A stretch of DNA of 64,000 nt, from the NCBI RefSeq assembly GCF_019578655.1, contig NC_063265.1, forward strand, positions 21,128,285-21,192,284, read 5' to 3'. Below are positions 60,103 through 64,000 of this stretch, piece by piece; position 1 is the first letter of the stretch, and every line of letters begins with the position of its first letter. This DNA comes from Ricinus communis. Lineage: Eukaryota > Streptophyta > Magnoliopsida > Malpighiales > Euphorbiaceae. The notes below the pieces were generated by a model. The model did no database searches, was not told the DNA's origin, and was given only the letters and a program-made list of their open reading frames with translations. The translations under genes and the position numbers were made by a program.

Positions 60103-60558
60103 ATGGTAACTAACAAGACCACTGGGATGATTACCTTCTTAGTTGAAGACTTACCACTTGAGGGAAGGGACCACAATAAGGCCCTTTACATAGTGGAGAA
60201 AGTGAAAGAGAAAAGAACTCCATGTGTGATGGTTGATGATGGGTCGGCTATCAATGTATGTCTTTCTCATGTACTCCCTAAACTAGGGATGATTAAAAAG
60301 AACCTGAAACCATCAAACATGATTATACGGGCCTATGACGAGACCAAAAGAGATGTAGCATGGACATTTTCAGCAGTGGTGAAGACAAGTCCTATAGAAT
60401 CCTGGGTCGAGTTCACTGTCCTAGACATCATGGTAACCTTTGCATTATTATTAGGAAGGTCGTGGTTCCATGCCCTAGGAGGAGTCCCCTCTACAGTACA
60501 TCAGAAGGTAAAATTCTATCCTGAAGGTGAGAGTCACTATCCACGCCAAATGAGGTAA
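60103..60558 (+). pseudogene. Aspartic protease of Tat-type copy B
   Basis: A 151-codon open stretch with the retropepsin active site as VDDGSAINVCLSHVLPKLGM and downstream RAYDETKRDVAW, WVEFTVLDI, LLLGRSWFHALGGVPSTVHQ. This is typical of Tat/Athila-lineage proteases that mature the polyprotein. The frame is open across the domain but cut off from gag and RT by stops. Confidence 0.85.
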
Positions 60559-60639
60559 GGTTGTCTCAGTAATTCAAGAAACTGTCAAAGAGTCGGATGC
60601 TTGATTGTTCTCTATGAGGACTACGTGGATCCTAAAGTA

Positions 60640-60710
60640 ACCAGCATGTTCAAAAAAATAAACTTCATGCCTGGAATGGGGTTGGGAAAGAATTAGTAGG
60701 ATGTTGTGGA
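60640..60710 (+). pseudogene. G-patch-like segment after the protease
   Basis: In a broken frame the sequence reads FMPGMGLGKN followed by a stop. The Gly pattern matches the short G-patch-like motif found after the protease in Tat-lineage elements. Role unknown. Confidence 0.45.
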
Positions 60711-61254
60711 GCTGCTAGACTTCAAAGGTCATAAGACTCTACGAGGTTTGGAATACTTTGAAGAAGAAGACGAGGACAAACCGAAGGGTAAGACTCTAAA
60801 AAACGTATTCATCTAGGAGTACAAGCCCTACTCTGGAGAGCTTGAAACTGTTTGTGTAGCTGGGACTGAGGTACCAGAATTTGAGATTTTTAAGAACTTG
60901 ATCATCGACAGGATGATCAAATTGAGTATCAAGAAAGTCCGAGAGAAGGTCACCACCAAGATGGAAGAGCTGAAACTAGAAGAGCATCTTATTGAAAATA
61001 ATATCATTGATGTATTCTATAATGATGATGTAATAATGTCCGATATTTATGAGGATGATGCTTCTTTTCTTTTTAAGATCAATGATATGAATGATTTTAT
61101 TTACTCTTGTAATGTTTTTCTTGATGGTAATGTGCATTTTGATAATCATGATATATGTATGTTTGACACCAATTCCATATAAATTGATTCATTTAATTTA
61201 GACACATATGCAAATTCATAGAATATTTTAATAGCTCACGATATAACTCCTGAG

Positions 61255-61985
61255 AAAAGAAGGGAATTTGAAAAAATAATAGAAAAAAGAAAAAAAGTAA
61301 TTGCTTGGTCCTACGACGATATATTAGGTCTAGGTAGGAAAATAGCAGAGCACCATATCCTAACTCATTCACACATCAAGCAAGTCAAGTTAGAAGATAA
61401 GAAGACTGAGGCTAGAATGAATAGAGAAGATTTGAGAGGAGGTTGCTAAGTAGGTTAAGCCAATTTTCCCGATGTAGTCGACCACGCCGAATGGTTGGCA
61501 AACATCGTTCCAGTCCTGAAGAAGGATGCTAAGGTTTGAATGTGTGTGGATTATCGGACTTGAACAAAGCATTCCCAAAAGACGACTTTCCTTTTCCTCA
61601 TGTAGATGTGATAATCAATAGTGCTACTTCGAATGCAATGTACTCCTTTACGGACGGGTTCTTTGGATACAATCAGATTATGATGGCAGTAGTGGACAAG
61701 CTGAGGACGTCGTTCATCACTGAGTGGGGGACATATTACTACAAGGTTATACCTTTTGGACTGAAGAACGTGGGGGCAACTTATCAAAGAGCAACCACTA
61801 TCTTATTTCACGACATGATGCATAAGGAGGTAAAGGTGTATGTTGATGATATGATGGTAAAATCTGAAATAAGGGAAGGACACTTTCAAGCTCTTGATAA
61901 GTTTTTAGGATGAGTGGAATGATATAACCTGAGACTTAACCAGAAGAAGAGTGTGTTGAGAGTTACATTAGAGAAGCTGCTAGGG
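61255..61985 (+). pseudogene. Reverse transcriptase of Tat-type copy B
   Basis: Upstream relics (VIAWSYDDILGL, EWLANIVPVLKKD, MCVDY) precede a 125-codon open stretch with DLNKAFPKDDFPFPHVDVII, FGYNQIMM, FITEWGTYYYKVIPFGLKN and the catalytic YVDDMM at 61839-61856. Stops at 61518-61560 and 61911 break the protein. Confidence 0.88.
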
Positions 61986-62074
61986 CACATAGTAAGTCAA
62001 TGAGATATAGAGATCGATCCAGGCAAGGTCAAAGCCATTCAAGAAATGCTAGCACCGAAGATAGAGAAAGAAGT

Positions 62075-62480
62075 CAAAGGTTTTTTAGGATGTCTGCAGT
62101 ACATTAGTAGGTTTATTTCGAAGCTTACGACGGTCTGTGATCCTGTCTTCAAGCTTTTAAGAAAACATCAGCCTATTATATGGGATGAAAACTGTTAGAA
62201 GGCCTTCAATAGAATCAAGGAGTTTCTGATGAAGCCACGAGTACTCAAGCCACCAAAGGATGGCAAGCCATTGATCCTTTACTTGGCTTTGGAAGAGGAA
62301 GCTATGGGGGCAATAGTGGCACAATGCAGGCCTAATAATATGGAGTATGTGGTCTATTACCTTAGCAAGAAGTTGCTGTCTTATGAGTCGAAGTACGACC
62401 TTATAGAAAAAACATGCCTAGCCATGATATGGGCTACAAGAAGTTGAGGCACTACTTCAAAGCTTACAAGGTGCAGGCAA
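62075..62480 (+). pseudogene. RNase H of Tat-type copy B
   Basis: FLGCLQYISRFISKL, a stop, then KPLILYLALEEEAMGAIVAQ and YLSKKLLSYESKYDLIEKTC. This is the connection plus RNase H region directly following the RT of gypsy elements. Broken by stops. Confidence 0.82.
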
Positions 62481-62694
62481 TTTAAAAATAGACTCTCTAA
62501 AGTTGAGACTCTATCTTTACATGAAAACTAGCTAGATGGTTGGTGCTCCTATGAAGTTTGACATTGAGTACATCACTAAGAAGGTAGTCAAGGGTAGGGT
62601 TGTAGCTGAGTTTCTAGCCTAGAACACGATCGAAGGAGACGACCCTTGAAATCTAGAATTTTCTGATCAGAACCGTGGGGTAGTCGAGATATAA

Positions 62695-63070
62695 CAATAG
62701 AAGATGTACTTTAACGAATCCTTGAATGCAAAAGGTGCAGGCTTATGAGTAGTTTTGATCATGCCAAAAGGGAAAATGCTGCTATTGACCAAAAGATTAG
62801 ACTTTAAAGTGACCAATAACATGGCGGAGTATGAAGCATATTTATTTAGATTAGAAGCAGCCATGATAGCAGGAGCTAAGCATTTTATGGTCTACAAGGA
62901 TTTTATACTAGTAATACAACATGCCCTCGAAGAATGGAAAGTAGAAGAAGAGAGGTTAAAGTCGTACATTAACTATCTTAGGACTTTAGTGTGGAACTTC
63001 TCAAATTTTTCCTTTCTATACTTGCCTCGGGATGAGATTCAGATGGCGAATGCACTAACTACTATATAAT
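62695..63070 (+). pseudogene. Second (archaeal-type) RNase H of Tat-type copy B
   Basis: YFNESLNAKGAG, a stop, then KRLDFKVTNNMAEYEAYLFR, AAMIAGAKHFMVYKDFILVI and YLPRDEIQMANAL. Placed between the first RNase H and the integrase, this is the additional RNase H that defines Tat/Ogre elements. Some metal-binding positions look changed (YKDF where YGDS is usual). Confidence 0.82.
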
Positions 63071-63284
63071 TCTATGTGGGTCAATCCCTCGCAGCTATCA
63101 ATGAAGCCTTTGGTGATCGTGAAATTAGATGTGCCTTGTCATTAAGGGGATTGGATAATGCAAGTTCATATGGGACCAAAAGAGAAGCCATGGTTCTACG
63201 ATCTGAAGAAGTTCATAGAAAACAGAGAGTATCTAGAAGACGCGACAATCAAAGAAAGGTATTCGTTGTAAATCCAAGCTAGGA

Positions 63285-64000
63285 ATTACATCAGCCACAA
63301 GGGAAGCCTATATAGAAGAATGGTGTCAGGTGTACAACTCCAATGTGTGACTAAAGTAGAAGCTCAAGGGATAATAGAGGAAAGACACAAAGGCATATAC
63401 GGGCCTTATATGAGTAGAATTATGTTAACTAGGAAGATCATGCGGCAAGGGTATTACTGGTTAATGATGGAGAAGGATTGCATAGCGTTAGTAAGAAAAT
63501 GCTGAGAGTGCCAGCTATACAATGACCTAAGTCACGTGCCTCTAACTGAGCTGCACAACTTGACATCTCCTTAGGCTTTCGCAGCTTAGGGAATTCACAT
63601 CATCGGAGAAATAAGGCCTCATTGAAATGGTTACAGGTTTATAGTTGTGGTAATAAATTAAATAAGGCATCAAAGTCGAGTCATTCATTACCATGGGGGC
63701 AAGATAGATGGCCAAATTTGTAGAAAGAAACCTGATTTGTAGATACAGAGTCCCACATCATGTTGTGATGGATAACGGGGTACAATTCATGGATGAGACA
63801 GTAGACCTGCTAGTAGAGTACAAGATCAAGCATCATAGGTCTTCCCCATATAAACCTTAGGCAAATGGGGCAGTAGAAGCAGCCAACGAGAATCTAAAGA
63901 AAATATTATCAAAGATGGTACAGAATCACAAGGATTGGTCATTTTGACTACCCTTTGCACTTTGGGGATATCGGACAACCGAGCGAACATTGACGGGACA
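63285..64000 (+). pseudogene. Integrase of Tat-type copy B (runs off the window)
   Basis: The zinc-binding region reads EERHKGIYGPYMSRIML and later CIALVRKC followed by a stop and ECQLY, so the second His of the HHCC set is replaced by Tyr. The core keeps VMDNGVQFM (about 63763-63790) and GAVEAANENLKKILSKM (about 63868-63920) with its catalytic Glu. Stops and a frameshift at 63500-63760 inactivate it. Confidence 0.82.

Larger units (their letters stand above)
55425..64000 (+). mobile_element. Ty3/gypsy element, Tat/Ogre type (copy B), truncated by the window edge
   Basis: The order is LTR (55425-57514), primer site, leader, gag, protease, RT, RNase H, a second RNase H and integrase. The two RNase H domains between RT and integrase are a hallmark of the Tat/Ogre lineage of plant gypsy elements. 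Every domain is recognisable but all are broken by stops and frameshifts, so the copy is dead. The 3' end lies outside the window. Confidence 0.88.

Noticed and set aside
1..64000. tRNA, rRNA, organelle inserts and phage- or bacteria-like systems
   Set aside because: I looked for tRNA arms and conserved rRNA blocks and for operon-like coding, and saw none. Palindromes at the Tat LTR boxes do not form tRNA cloverleafs. A tRNAscan or Rfam run would be decisive.

Overview
This is a nuclear window from a flowering plant, a eudicot. It is AT-rich, its genes carry short GT-AG introns, and most of its length is nested LTR retrotransposons. Several retroelement families look like those common in rosids such as Euphorbiaceae, but I cannot fix the species from sequence alone. 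I saw no rRNA, tRNA or CRISPR array.

Three host genes can be reconstructed exon by exon. (1) A plant cytosolic-type pyruvate kinase lies on the + strand at 130-12264: 16 exons joining in frame to 524 codons. Its intron 9 is swollen to 7.15 kb by a decayed Ty1/copia element (minus strand, 4525-10064). That element carries its own 746-bp insertion and sits next to a fold-back element with a duplicated arm. (2) A tubulin-folding cofactor B gene lies convergently on the - strand at 12865-16536: 8 exons, 243 codons, Ubl plus CAP-Gly. (3) A MIXTA-like R2R3-MYB gene (MYB16/MYB106 type) lies on the + strand at 49834-52329: 3 exons, 410 codons.

The rest is a retrotransposon graveyard. 18860-26710 is an internally deleted Ty3/gypsy element of the Tat/Ogre type (5' LTR, gag, 3' LTR with a MITE and a tandem duplication). 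26711-28320 is the 3' end of a SIRE/Maximus-like copia element on the minus strand. 28345-30165 is a chromovirus-type LTR fragment on the minus strand. 30190-30835 is a copia integrase fragment. 35600-39700 holds Athila-like gypsy remnants interrupted by another SIRE-like LTR piece. 40726-47937 is a non-autonomous LTR element on the minus strand whose 3' LTR received a 2.85-kb solo LTR with a perfect 5-bp target duplication. 55425-64000 is a second, fuller but decayed Tat/Ogre-type copy (LTR, gag, protease, RT, two RNase H domains, integrase) that runs off the window.

The host genes have no evident functional link: glycolysis, tubulin folding and epidermal-cell differentiation. The most useful observations are the pyruvate kinase that keeps an open reading frame around a nested transposon stack while losing some family-typical residues, the C-terminal repeat at its stop codon, the solo LTR nested in an LTR, the microhomology-bounded duplication of a MITE arm, and the palindromic box shared by the Tat-type LTRs. 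I found no convincing new biological system.
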